Source: Leptospirales bacterium (GTDB taxonomy: Bacteria; Spirochaetota; Leptospiria; Leptospirales; Leptospiraceae). Taken from it: a DNA stretch of 64,000 nt. Location of the stretch: positions 1 through 64,000 of the forward strand of contig JAAFIR010000012.1 of the NCBI GenBank assembly GCA_013297885.1, given 5' to 3'. A model generated the notes under the pieces. It saw only the letters and a list, made by a program, of their open reading frames with translations. It searched no databases and was not told the DNA's origin. A program made the position numbers and the translations under genes. Position 1 is the stretch's first letter, and every line of letters begins with the position of its first letter. Shown one piece after another: positions 16,133 to 25,464 of this stretch.

Positions 16133-16920
16133 TGATAGGTCCTCCAAATTAAATTTTGGTCTGTTTCTTTTTGTATCTTCCAAATCCGACCAATAGAATT
16201 AGAGACATAATAAAAACACCCTAGGGCTTTTGTAAACAAAAAAAATAATTTTTTAAAAAAAAATATTTTTTTTTTATTCCTGATTAAAGTATCGGCATGA
16301 GGTATAAAAAAAATATAAAAGATTTTTTTTATTTTTTATTATATTTTTTTATAATAAAAGTATATTAGAATTTCCTAATATACTTTTATTATAATTCATT
16401 TATTTTCTTATCTTAAGAATTTATTTTATAAAATTTAAAAATTTAATTCATTTTTTCTAAAAAAAATAAATTTATATATCAAATTCTATTTTAAAATTCA
16501 AAAAGTCTTTAAAGTAAATAGTTTGAAAAAAACATTTCAATTTTTTCTTTTAATCCAAAATTAAATAATTATTTTTTTATTCAAAATGAATTATAAAATC
16601 TCAAACTATCCTAAACTAATAAAATTTTTTTGAATTTAAAAATTCATTTTTCTAGGTCAGTGAATTTGAATAACTTGTTTTAAAAAAAATAAGTCATTTG
16701 TATTAATGAATTTAATGATTTTTCAATTAAAAGAACTAACTAAAATTTAAATAGGAAATTTTATCCATTTGGAATAATAAAATATGTTACGCAAATTTTT
16801 TAATATTTAATTTTTCGATAAAGTAAAGTCAAAAAAAAGGAATATTATTTAACAAATCCTTAAGCTCGCAAACTTTGCGGCTGCAAACCCCCTGTTATAA
16901 TTACTTAAAAGAATTCAGCT
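16133..16920. other. Long AT-rich intergenic region
   Basis: About 790 bp with extreme A+T content and no supportable gene. It should hold the promoter of the Lys/Ala peptide gene. It contains the perfect palindrome at 16351-16392, and at 16861-16895 a GC-richer patch (CTCGCAAACTTTGCGGC...CAAACCCCCTG) with a small hairpin (GCAAACTTTGC). Otherwise I see nothing. Confidence 0.5.
16351..16392. repeat. Perfect 18-bp inverted repeat
   Basis: The arms are ATAATAAAAGTATATTAG (16351-16368) and its exact reverse complement (16375-16392), with a 6-nt loop AATTTC. In random AT-rich DNA an 18-bp perfect match at this spacing is unlikely. It could be a bidirectional terminator, a cruciform or a regulator site. 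Confidence 0.6.
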
Positions 16921-17052
16921 ATGGACGAAGAAAGTAAGTGAGTTAATAATAATATATTAAAACAATTGAACAAAGAGAATTGAAAAATTGGATTAGAATT
17001 AGCGAAACAATATATGAATAAAGGTAATATTGCAAAATATAATGCTATTTAA
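16921..17052 (+). pseudogene. Short ORF remnant with two in-frame TGA codons
   Basis: From ATG 16921 one frame runs 43 codons to TAA (17050-17052), broken by TGA at 16939-16941 and 16981-16983. The pieces read MDEESK, VNNNILKQLNKEN and KIGLELAKQYMNKGNIAKYN. The last is a convincing amphipathic segment. Both TGA codons could be former TGG. I do not recognise the protein. It may also be chance. Confidence 0.3.
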
Positions 17053-17110
17053 GTTTAAAAAAAGTAATATTTTTAATTTAAATTGAGTTTTAAATTTTGA
17101 GGATAATTAT

Positions 17111-18805
17111 ATGAAACTAAGCAACTTGTTCATTATATTTTTACTAATATTCAATATTAGTAACTGTGAGAAAAAAAAGAAAAATTTAATTCCAATACAA
17201 AATCAAGTCGGGATTGATAAAAATGGAAATGTTGTTATTGGAACTCAAAACTCTTCAACAACTCCCAATACTACACCTTCTGCAAATACTGCCCCGGTTG
17301 GTACATTAAGTAATACAGCACCAACTGTAACAGGTGTTTATGAAAATGAAGTTTTTAGTTACCAAACTATGAGAGTAGTTACAATTGATGCAAGTGTTGT
17401 TGATGGCTCTGATCAACCAATCGTTGGTGCTGTTGTAGAAATTAGAGATACAACAAATGTAAATACAATTTACCAACAAGTTTCCAATTCATCTGGAAGG
17501 GTTCAAGGTTCATTAAATTTAAATACAACTGAAACTACAATTTATGTTTATGTAATTTATAGAGGTGTAACTACACCAGCAAAAGCTGTTGTTGTCAGAA
17601 CTGGTGATAATAAAGTTTTAGTTAGAATTACTCAAATCAAAATTGATTTACCAACTTCTACTATCACTTCGACTGGTTCTAGTTCTACAGGAACAAGTTT
17701 AACTGATTCAGATGGTGATGGAGTTTTAGATTCAATTGACGATTATCCAAATGATCCAAACAAAGCAACTAGATTAAAGTTTCCTACCAATGGAGTAAAT
17801 ACAATTGCTTTTGAAGATTTATTTCCGAATGCTGGTGATGCTGATTTGAATGATTCAGTTGTTGTTTATTATATTGAAGAAGATTTAAATGCTGCTGGTC
17901 AGATCGTTGAAATCAGAGGAAATTACCAATACATGGCTCATGGTTCTGGATTTCAACATTCCCTTTATTTGAGATTACCAAGTACAGTTAATGTAAATTA
18001 TTCTTCTGAAGTAAGAAATGGAAATGGTGTTCTTTTAGGAAATGCTGCAATGACAAAATCCAAAACAGAAACAACAGGAATTAATGCGTTCACTCCTTCT
18101 GTAACTGATTTACAAGATGGATTAAGAATACTAGGCAACACAAACACAACTATGCCCGCTTGGAATTCAAGAACTACAGACACAACTTATGTAAATGGTC
18201 ATTTTGCTAAAGTCAAAGTTGTTTTTAATACACCAGTAGCACGTTCAGTAATTGGACTTGCACCATATGATACTTTTATGAGAAATGAATCTAAAAATGT
18301 GGATGGAACTTATCCTACTGATGCTCCTCGAGCTGTTACTTCAGCAGGAAGTTTCCAAGTTTATGAAGTTCATAGACCCGGTTTTTATAAATTTACTTCA
18401 CAAGCAACAGTGGATGGGGATCTGAGAGAAATTGGTGAAGATATTTATATCGATAAAAACAATTTCCCATTTGGTATAGTTGTTCCAGGACTTTGGAAAT
18501 GGCCTAGAGAATCAAGAGATTTGAGAATTCTAGCTCAAACTGGTTATCCAAAATTTGCAAATTGGACTTCTACACAAGGTGTTCAAGATGCGAATTGGTA
18601 TTCAGATTCAGCTGCAGCATCTTCCACAAATAATTATTATGCAAGTGTAATAACAAATAAAGCAGCATTAGACACTCCAAACTCTCAGTTACTTGCCTTT
18701 TTAGGTTCAGTAAATTCATTTGCTGAGTTTCAAATTTTACTAGGTTTATTAGTTGTTGGAGTAATTGGATACTTTATAATCAAAAAGAAATTCCAAAAAG
18801 CTTAA
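17111..18805 (+). CDS. LruC-domain lipoprotein with C-terminal membrane anchor
   Basis: The 564-residue protein has a lipoprotein signal (ending ISNC). A Thr/Ser-rich linker follows, then a carboxypeptidase-regulatory-like fold (about 90-180: QPIVGAVVEIRD, SSGRVQGSLNL), a calcium-binding type segment (DSDGDGVLDSIDDYPNDP), and an LruC domain (AFEDLFPNAGDADLNDSVV onward). LruC is named from a Leptospira lipoprotein linked with recurrent uveitis. Unusually, residues 540-560 form a hydrophobic helix followed by KKKFQKA, a membrane anchor with a basic tail. The ribosome binding site is GAGG. A terminator follows the gene. Probably a surface lipoprotein; its function is unknown. Confidence 0.85.
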   Translation: MKLSNLFIIFLLIFNISNCEKKKKNLIPIQNQVGIDKNGNVVIGTQNSSTTPNTTPSANTAPVGTLSNTAPTVTGVYENEVFSYQTMRVVTIDASVVDGSDQPIVGAVVEIRDTTNVNTIYQQVSNSSGRVQGSLNLNTTETTIYVYVIYRGVTTPAKAVVVRTGDNKVLVRITQIKIDLPTSTITSTGSSSTGTSLTDSDGDGVLDSIDDYPNDPNKATRLKFPTNGVNTIAFEDLFPNAGDADLNDSVVVYYIEEDLNAAGQIVEIRGNYQYMAHGSGFQHSLYLRLPSTVNVNYSSEVRNGNGVLLGNAAMTKSKTETTGINAFTPSVTDLQDGLRILGNTNTTMPAWNSRTTDTTYVNGHFAKVKVVFNTPVARSVIGLAPYDTFMRNESKNVDGTYPTDAPRAVTSAGSFQVYEVHRPGFYKFTSQATVDGDLREIGEDIYIDKNNFPFGIVVPGLWKWPRESRDLRILAQTGYPKFANWTSTQGVQDANWYSDSAAASSTNNYYASVITNKAALDTPNSQLLAFLGSVNSFAEFQILLGLLVVGVIGYFIIKKKFQKA

Positions 18806-18822
18806 TCGACTTATAAAAAAAA

Positions 18823-18852
18823 GCTCTCAAAATTATTTGAGGGCTTTTTTTT
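18823..18852 (+). terminator. Rho-independent terminator after the LruC lipoprotein
   Basis: A 9-bp stem (GCTCTCAAA / TTTGAGGGC, one G-T pair, 4-nt loop) is followed by eight T. Confidence 0.85.
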
Positions 18853-18910
18853 AACCCACATCAATTCTAATTTTTACTATTCAAAAAACTTTTTTCCGAT
18901 ATTAAAAGTA

Positions 18911-19414
18911 GTGAACCTAAATCATTTTATATTATTAATTATTGGGATTTGTGTGGGAGTTTTATCTCATGATTTTAAAGTTCCAAATATGAATGAATAC
19001 CTTTATCTCGTTATGGGAATATTGGGGGGGTATTTTTTATTTAATTTTGTTCCATTTTATTTTAAAGCTGATTCAGAAACTACACTAAATATTGGTGAAG
19101 TAAAAAAAGATGAAAGCCCTGCAACAGAAATTTATGTTAAAAAAATTTTTAAAGCTTCTATTTTTGGAGATCCAATTACACCTGATGAAGTTATTTTTGA
19201 TAAAAAAGGTGTTACTTTTAATGTAAAAGAAGTTTTTGGAAATACTGAAAGTTTTGTATTGTACTCAGATATTTCAGGAGTTGAAATTGTTGAAGGAATG
19301 GTTTTGTCTACAATTAAGATCAAACCAAAAACTAGAAACACTGATATAAAAATTGATAATTTTTCAAAAGGTGATGCAAAAATCATTAAAAAATTGATAT
19401 TAGAGAAATTATAA
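18911..19414 (+). CDS. Membrane protein with two N-terminal helices and a PH-like cytoplasmic part
   Basis: The 167-residue product begins at GTG. Two hydrophobic segments (about 6-22 and 31-51) form a hairpin. The remaining 110 residues are beta-rich with a pattern seen in bacterial PH-like domains (ITPDEVIFDKKGVTF, FVLYSDISGVEIVEGMV, LSTIKIKPK) ending in a helix. The likeness to bacterial PH domains is by pattern only. No operon partner. Function unknown. Confidence 0.6.
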   Translation: MNLNHFILLIIGICVGVLSHDFKVPNMNEYLYLVMGILGGYFLFNFVPFYFKADSETTLNIGEVKKDESPATEIYVKKIFKASIFGDPITPDEVIFDKKGVTFNVKEVFGNTESFVLYSDISGVEIVEGMVLSTIKIKPKTRNTDIKIDNFSKGDAKIIKKLILEKL

Positions 19415-19576
19415 ATTAAAAATATTTAAATCATTCTTAACCAATCTATATTCTAATTTCATTATCCAGTAAACACATTGTAGCTTTTTTTATGGTTAAA
19501 GCTAATTTTATATTTTCATGCAAACATATTATAGATTAGTGCTTGATTTTTTAAGAAAATATTAAAACAATATTAT

Positions 19577-20854
19577 ATGGACTTTAAAAAAAAATATTTA
19601 ATTTTTATAGTATTATTTTTATTTAATTGTTCAAATGGTCCTGAGTCAAAATTGATTAGTTTTTTCAGCCTTTCAACAAATCGAATTCCTATTGATCAAA
19701 CAACACCAACAAACACACCAATTCAAAATACTCCCATTAACACACCTTCTCAAACTCAAGTTATAAATAGTTTCTCGATTCAAATTAATATTTCTGGATT
19801 TATGACTAATGGCGCTGATCAATTATCAATTAATTTAAACCAAATAGAAACTTTGAGTATAAATTCTAATTCTAGTTTTAATTTTCAAACTAAGATTTCT
19901 GAAAATTCAAATTATACAATTTCTATTAGTTCTACTTATCATTCCTGTACAGGCAATAATTTAACTGGAACAATAACCCAAAATTTAAGTATAAACATAT
20001 CTTGTATTTACCAAGGATATATATTAGAAATTCCTAATATAGCAGCTGCTTATAGTTTGAGAAAATTAAATAAAAATTATACTGGTCCAGCAATTAATGT
20101 CCAAAATTCTTCTGGTGCAAATTTAGATATTGGTTTTGATTCAAGTGGTGATTTAGATAGAACAGCTTTATTAAATCACACAGGTAACACAGGAGCTTCC
20201 ACTGGAAGAGTCAGAATTTGGTATGACCAAAGTGGAAAAGGAATGGATATTTCTGCAAGTGTAATAATTCAAATGCCTATGATAGTAATTTCAGGAATTT
20301 TACAACAAGACAGCAATGGAAAAGTAAGAATTCGATTTGTACCAAATGATCAATTTTTAAGAAATATCACAACAGTTGTTCCTAAAGGCTCTGCAAAATC
20401 AATTTTTTATGTAGCGAATTTTACAAATGCAACTGGTTCAACAGTTGGACAATTATCAGATAGTGTTGGTGGTGTAAGTATTTTTGGATTCGGCTCTATA
20501 AATATTACTGGACAAAATTATATTTATTCAGATGGGGTTAATGGTGCAAACAATACTACTATTCCAAGTTTAGCTGGAATTACTTCAATTCATCAGCAAG
20601 GTTTTTTTACCAGAGGAACAGGAACAGCTATAGAAATGTTTATTAATCGAGTTTCACAAACTGTAAATTCACCTTCAGGAGTTATTGGTACAGAATCTTC
20701 AACTTTAAATGGGTTTATCTTGGGAAGAAGAACTGATGCAACACAATATTTTGATGGAAACATTTCTGAAGTGGTTTTATTCTCTGATTATTATGACGGA
20801 ACAACAAGAGATTTGGCTTTTCAAGATATAAAAAATTATTATAAATTACCATGA
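19577..20854 (+). CDS. Lipoprotein with a lectin-like (LamG/arabinofuranosidase-type) domain
   Basis: The 425-residue protein has a lipoprotein signal (LFLFNC followed by SNG), a Thr/Pro/Asn linker and a beta-rich domain. From about residue 155 it shows AAYSLRKLNKNYTGPAI, DIGFDSSGDLD, RIWYDQSGKG and a C-terminal FDGNISEVVLFSDYY. These are hallmark strings of a concanavalin-like jelly roll found in LamG and arabinofuranosidase-type secreted proteins. I see no basis for claiming glycosidase activity, so carbohydrate binding is the safer reading. It follows the PH-like gene by 160 bp, with no terminator seen. Confidence 0.75.
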   Translation: MDFKKKYLIFIVLFLFNCSNGPESKLISFFSLSTNRIPIDQTTPTNTPIQNTPINTPSQTQVINSFSIQINISGFMTNGADQLSINLNQIETLSINSNSSFNFQTKISENSNYTISISSTYHSCTGNNLTGTITQNLSINISCIYQGYILEIPNIAAAYSLRKLNKNYTGPAINVQNSSGANLDIGFDSSGDLDRTALLNHTGNTGASTGRVRIWYDQSGKGMDISASVIIQMPMIVISGILQQDSNGKVRIRFVPNDQFLRNITTVVPKGSAKSIFYVANFTNATGSTVGQLSDSVGGVSIFGFGSINITGQNYIYSDGVNGANNTTIPSLAGITSIHQQGFFTRGTGTAIEMFINRVSQTVNSPSGVIGTESSTLNGFILGRRTDATQYFDGNISEVVLFSDYYDGTTRDLAFQDIKNYYKLP

Positions 20855-21097
20855 TTAAAATATCAATAACTTAGATTTGATTTAAGTAATAGTCCTTTAG
20901 TAATACCAGATTCATTAATTTCCTGAATACTAATTAAAAAAAAATCATCAATAAAAACTGAACAGTAAATATTTAGTGACTAATTAAAAAATCCAAATAT
21001 TTGAAAAATAAATTCTTTTTTTATTCATCAAAAAATATTCATTTGTTTGAATTTTTTTCCAATTGACTTTTCAAATTCTAAAGCAAAATTTGAATTT

Positions 21098-22639
21098 GTG
21101 AAAAAACTTCCAATTGGAATTCAAACATTTAGCAAAATGATTTTAGAGAATTGTTACTATGTTGATAAAACAAAATTAATTTATGATCTAGATAAATCTG
21201 GTTCTTATTATTTTTTATCACGTCCAAGAAGATTTGGAAAAAGTTTATTTCTAGATACACTTAGAGAAGCTTTTCTTGGTAACAAAGAATTATTTCAAGG
21301 ACTATTTTTAGAAAACAATTGGGACTGGTCAAAAAAACATCCTGTCATCAGAATTGATTTTGGAACAGGTCAATTAAAAACACCAGAAGAATTAAAACAA
21401 AGAATTACAGAAATTTTAAATGAAAATGCAGAATCAGATTCAATAAGTTTTAAATCAGAAACGATTTCAGGAAAATTTAGAGAATTAATCATCGAGTTAG
21501 AAAAAAAATATTCCAAAAAAGTTGTAATCCTTGTGGACGAATACGACAAACCTATTTTGGACAATATTGCCAAAACAGAACTTGCAAAAGAAATGAGAGA
21601 TGGACTGAAAGATATTTATTCAGTTATTAAAGGAGCAGATGCTTTTTTAAAATTTGTATTTATCACTGGTGTTTCCAAATTTTCCAAAATCAATTTATTC
21701 AGTGGATTAAATAATATTGAAGACATTACTTTAAATAAAAATTATGCAACTATTTGTGGCTACACAGAAATAGAACTTAGTGAATTTGATAATGAGCTAA
21801 AAGATGTAAACCGAGATAAATTAAAAAAATGGTACAATGGATACAATTTTAGAGGAGATGCAGTTTATAATCCTTACGATATTTTATTATTTTTAAGAGA
21901 AAAAGAATACAAATCCTTTTGGTTTGAAAGTGGAAAACCAAAATTATTAATAGACCTCATTGAAAAAAATAATTACAACACAATTAACATTAACAACACA
22001 AAACTGACTCATATTTCTTTGTCTAGTTTTGATGTGGATTCAATTGAATTAGAAAATTTATTATTTCAAACTGGATATTTGACAATTAAGCACACAAAAG
22101 AGATGAACGGAAATTGGATTTATTATTTAAAATATCCAAACTTTGAAGTTAAATTTAGTCTCAATGATTTGATTTTAAATTTTTTAACTAAAGACATCCA
22201 ACCAAAAGAGAACAATAAAATTTCTCTTTATGAAATTTTACAAGAAAACAATTTAGATAAACTAAAAAATTTATTTTATTCTTTTTTTGCTTCCATTCCA
22301 AATGATTGGTATAGAAAAAACAAGTTGGCAAATTATGAAGGATATTATGCTTCCATATTTTATTGCTATTTCACTGCTCTGGGTCTTGATGTAATTGCTG
22401 AAGATGTAACAAACCAAGGTCAAGTTGATATGACAGTTTTTTTTGAAGAAAAAGTTTATGTGTTTGAATTTAAAGTAATTGAAATGACAGACAAAGGAAC
22501 TGCCTTATCTCAAATCAAAGAAAAAAAATACTATGAAAAACATCTTTCACCTAACAACAATTTACCTATCTACCTTATTGGAGTAGAATTTTCTAGTGAA
22601 AATAAAAATATCACAAATTTTGAGTGGGAAAAAATTTGA
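21098..22639 (+). CDS. AAA-ATPase-like protein with C-terminal PD-(D/E)XK nuclease domain
   Basis: This belongs to the large family with an N-terminal AAA-like domain and a C-terminal PD-(D/E)XK fold (often called DUF1703). Visible marks are KKLPIGIQTF at the start, YYVDKTKLIYDL, SRPRRFGKSLFLDTL (Walker A-like), VILVDEYDKPI (Walker B-like), and near the C-terminus GQVDMTVFFEEKVYVFEFK, the D-x(n)-E-x-K nuclease site. I placed the start at GTG 21098, where the family begins (VKKLPIG). The frame is open further upstream to a TTG at 21047. Members are numerous in some genomes, often thought to be mobile or defensive, but their role is not established. An isolated gene here. Confidence 0.85.
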   Translation: MKKLPIGIQTFSKMILENCYYVDKTKLIYDLDKSGSYYFLSRPRRFGKSLFLDTLREAFLGNKELFQGLFLENNWDWSKKHPVIRIDFGTGQLKTPEELKQRITEILNENAESDSISFKSETISGKFRELIIELEKKYSKKVVILVDEYDKPILDNIAKTELAKEMRDGLKDIYSVIKGADAFLKFVFITGVSKFSKINLFSGLNNIEDITLNKNYATICGYTEIELSEFDNELKDVNRDKLKKWYNGYNFRGDAVYNPYDILLFLREKEYKSFWFESGKPKLLIDLIEKNNYNTININNTKLTHISLSSFDVDSIELENLLFQTGYLTIKHTKEMNGNWIYYLKYPNFEVKFSLNDLILNFLTKDIQPKENNKISLYEILQENNLDKLKNLFYSFFASIPNDWYRKNKLANYEGYYASIFYCYFTALGLDVIAEDVTNQGQVDMTVFFEEKVYVFEFKVIEMTDKGTALSQIKEKKYYEKHLSPNNNLPIYLIGVEFSSENKNITNFEWEKI

Positions 22640-22735
22640 TATTTCGTTTTGATTTTGAAATAGATGATAAAGGTACTGAAGAAATAATTTCATTAAAGAC
22701 TATATATTTTTTACAAAAAATTAAATTTACTGAAT

Positions 22736-22816
22736 GCAATAACCTTGCACTAGTGATTAGTGGAGCATTTTTTTTAATTGCTATCGTTTAGCGATAGTAA
22801 TTAAAAAAAACGTCCC
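22736..22816 (-). repeat. Variant two-hairpin element (GGGACG type), copy E
   Basis: On the minus strand GGGACG is followed by hairpin 1 (AATTACTATCG/CGATAGCAATT, in T and A runs), ATGCTCC and a small palindromic segment (CACTAATCACTAGTG). Order and size recall the GGGCGA family, but start and linker differ, so I list it as a possible relative. It could also act as a terminator for either convergent neighbour. Confidence 0.45.
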
Positions 22817-22845
22817 AAATTTTATAAAAAATTTCTCACAAAATT

Positions 22846-23817
22846 CTACTTGCTACGATTTTTGTAACTTTGGAAATAAACTACTTTTCTTGCACGCATC
22901 ACATCTCCAAGAGGTTTGTGTTCCATTAAACTAGCCCAAGGATCAAATACATTTGCTTCAATAGATTTTTGAAATGTTTCAGATTCTACTTCGTCTTTTA
23001 ATAAAGTTAATTTTCCAACTTTTATAAATGGAGATTTTTTTTCTGACCATTCTACATTTGCTTTTTCGATTGGAGTAGAAACATCATCCACAAAAAATTG
23101 TAATTCAAAATCAAATTCAATATTATGATCTAAAATTTTATCTTTTATATCTTTTGAAAAATCATTTTTTGCTGAGGGATTTTTTTTCTCAGTTGGTGAA
23201 GGGACAACTCTAGCTTTACAAGCATATTCGCCACAAGAAATCGGAAGTACAGTAGAAAATTTTTCAGTTGCAAAACCAGAAAATGGTCGCCCAAAAGTAT
23301 TTTTCATTTTCAAAATTTGTCCAAACAATCCAAAAACTCCATGAGTCTTTACTAAATACTTTAACAGTGATTTGCCGCCACCAGCAGCAGCACCAACAAA
23401 ATTTACAAAACCTTCAGAATCTGCTGTGGAAAAAGTTTCTTGGTTGATCATCAAAAAACATTGTGCAGTTGTTTTGTCCCCTAAAGCCCCATCACCTTCC
23501 ACATTTAATCGAATCGAAAATCCACGAATATCTGGTTTTGAATCAGAAGCAACCTCAAGTCCACCATTTGACAAACGCACAACTCCATCAAAAGTTTTTG
23601 CAGTTTTAAAAATTCCAGCTTTTGCATGTTCTGGAATATTTTCAAAAATTTCTAATTTTGTTTTTAGTCCAAGAATTTGTTTTCTATGTAAAGCTCTTCC
23701 ATTTCCAAATTCTTTTGATTTTGTTTTTTGGAGGATAGAAAAAATTTTTGCATATTTAGCATATCTTTCTTCTTCACCTTGAGCGATGATTTCTTTCCAA
23801 TCTTTACTTGCAGTCAT
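22846..23817 (-). CDS. Catalase-related haem protein (short catalase-like)
   Basis: At 323 residues this is a minimal catalase-fold protein. ALHRK supplies the distal His region, followed by VVRLSNGG, KPDIRGFSIRLNV (catalase core), MINQETFSTADSEGFVNF and, at the C-terminus, DPWASLMEHKPLGDVMRARKVVYFQS, where the R-x3-Y pattern gives the expected proximal Tyr ligand. The family includes peroxidase-like and catalase-like members of uncertain activity. No signal peptide is seen, so it is probably cytoplasmic. It is a single gene with repeat copy F in its upstream region, where it may influence transcription. Confidence 0.82.
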   Translation of the reverse strand: MTASKDWKEIIAQGEEERYAKYAKIFSILQKTKSKEFGNGRALHRKQILGLKTKLEIFENIPEHAKAGIFKTAKTFDGVVRLSNGGLEVASDSKPDIRGFSIRLNVEGDGALGDKTTAQCFLMINQETFSTADSEGFVNFVGAAAGGGKSLLKYLVKTHGVFGLFGQILKMKNTFGRPFSGFATEKFSTVLPISCGEYACKARVVPSPTEKKNPSAKNDFSKDIKDKILDHNIEFDFELQFFVDDVSTPIEKANVEWSEKKSPFIKVGKLTLLKDEVESETFQKSIEANVFDPWASLMEHKPLGDVMRARKVVYFQSYKNRSK

Positions 23818-23840
23818 AAAAATTCCTCTATGTATATTTG

Positions 23841-24002
23841 GGGCGATGTCAATATTAGAAGATAGTATATAGATGTTAGAGGATAGAAGATTGAGAGTGC
23901 AAATAAATTTACTTCACTCGAATCTTAATCTAAGCTCTATCTTCTAATATTGACCCGTGCTTTCAGCTACTTCGCTTCGCGAAACGCTTCAATCACTATC
24001 GC
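23841..24002 (+). repeat. GGGCGA double-hairpin element, copy F
   Basis: GGGCGA is followed by a long hairpin 1 (GTCAATATTAGAAGATAG with CTATCTTCTAATATTGAC, 18 bp, about 70-nt loop), linker CCGTGCTTTCAGCTAC, hairpin 2 (TTCGC/GCGAA) and CGCTTCAATCACTATCGC. It lies between two minus-strand genes, only 24 bp before the catalase-like start. Confidence 0.88.
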
Positions 24003-24107
24003 TTCTTGTATTGAAAAACTTCATTTAATTAGAATTAAACGATTCCCTAAATTAAAATTACTAATTTTTTTGAAAAGAAGAATTTTTATAAATATTTAAA
24101 ACTTTTT

Positions 24108-25412
24108 TTATTCATTCCAAGGAATTAAATTTTTTTTATTTTCAGAAATTAAATATAGTTTTTCATTTTGAATCATAAATTTTATTTGAATACTTTTTTC
24201 ATTTTTATCATTTTCTGCAAGAATGAAATTTTTATCAAATTTAGCTAAGTATATTTGATCTGATTCTCTATCCTCATATCTTTCTGTGCTAAAATTTCTA
24301 GTTAAAATTTTTCCAGAATTAGAAAATTTGATTAATACTTGGTAACTACTTCCAAACCTTGCAATAAAATCAGAAAGAATCAATTCGGGAATTTTATCTC
24401 CATCTATATCTTGAATTAGAATTTTTCCTTCGTGTGGTGTTTGGTTGTATTCAATTTCATTTTTTTTTGTGATTAAAACTAATTTATCCTTTTTGTAATA
24501 TTCACAAAATCGAAATTTACAATCATTTTCATATTCAATTTCTATTAGTTTTCTATCTTTGGTTAAATAAGTTTCTTTTTTGTTTAAACTTCTAAAATCT
24601 AAAAATCTTTCTTTATGTTCAAGGCTAATCGAGTCCAAAAAAACTTTTTTTAATATTGAATCATTTTTCCATTTTGAATTTTCAAATGAATATTTTTTAA
24701 ATTCAAAATAAGAAAATTTTTTAAAATTTTCATCTTCAATATAACCAGAAGTTTTGTTATCATAAATTTCAAAAAACTTTTTTTCTTTAACTGTAATCTC
24801 AGAATTGAAACGATACAAACCTTTTTTCAAGTTTTTAAATTTTCTTAATCCATTTTTTTCTTTTTCAAATAAACTTATATCTCTTTCGATTAAAACTAAA
24901 TAATCTTTAAAATGTATTTCTTTTAATTTTAAACTTGTTTTGGCTACTTCTTCATTATCAAATGTTTCGACAAGTTCTCTCAAAACAAAATAATCTTTTT
25001 CATTTAGTTTTAATTTTATCCAAGTATCGTCATACCTATCATACTGAAAAATTTTCCACTCATCTAAAAAGTTTTCTGTTTTGGAATCCAAAAAAGGTTT
25101 TTCATAAATGCTAATTTTTTTTGGTGAATAAAAATACTTTTTATAAGCAAAATGAAAATTTGTAATTTTTTTCCAAGATTCATTTTTAAATTCTTCTTTT
25201 AAAACATAAAAATCTTCATTTTTAAATTTGATAAAAATTAAATTTTGATTTTTTTTATTATCTTCAAAAAATTCAAAACTTTCTTTATAACCAATAAAAA
25301 ATTCTTTTTTTAATTCTATATCTTTAAAAACTTTAATTCCATTTGGCTCAGTTACAAATTGAAGATTATTTGAATAAACAAAACTAGTTATCAAAAATAA
25401 AATTAATTTCAT
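24108..25412 (-). CDS. Secreted protein with SH3-like repeats and a C-terminal D-x-D-G-D segment
   Basis: The 434-residue protein has a signal peptide (LFLITSFVYS). The body contains two or more short beta-rich units (about 25-75, 90-150, 165-220) that resemble bacterial SH3-type repeats. Near residue 330 it has LIQDIDGDKIPELILSDF, a FG-GAP/EF-hand-like calcium site common in surface proteins. It is Lys/Phe-rich, like the rest of this genome. I do not recognise a named family; envelope location is inferred. It sits between repeat copies F and G. Confidence 0.7.
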   Translation of the reverse strand: MKLILFLITSFVYSNNLQFVTEPNGIKVFKDIELKKEFFIGYKESFEFFEDNKKNQNLIFIKFKNEDFYVLKEEFKNESWKKITNFHFAYKKYFYSPKKISIYEKPFLDSKTENFLDEWKIFQYDRYDDTWIKLKLNEKDYFVLRELVETFDNEEVAKTSLKLKEIHFKDYLVLIERDISLFEKEKNGLRKFKNLKKGLYRFNSEITVKEKKFFEIYDNKTSGYIEDENFKKFSYFEFKKYSFENSKWKNDSILKKVFLDSISLEHKERFLDFRSLNKKETYLTKDRKLIEIEYENDCKFRFCEYYKKDKLVLITKKNEIEYNQTPHEGKILIQDIDGDKIPELILSDFIARFGSSYQVLIKFSNSGKILTRNFSTERYEDRESDQIYLAKFDKNFILAENDKNEKSIQIKFMIQNEKLYLISENKKNLIPWNE

Positions 25413-25464
25413 AATTCAAATTATGCACATTGATTTATTACTACAAGTAAATTTTAACTATTCG

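Noticed and set aside
16033-16239. 68-residue minus-strand ORF overlapping the Lys/Ala peptide
   Set aside because: It is another frame of the PAAKKK coding repeat; it has no ribosome binding site and the shorter frame has all signals.
16840-16900. Possible integron attC site (ATTTAAC ... GTTATAA with a GC-rich centre)
   Set aside because: The outer AAC/GTT ends can pair but the inner arms are not complementary as attC requires, and no integrase or further cassettes are seen.
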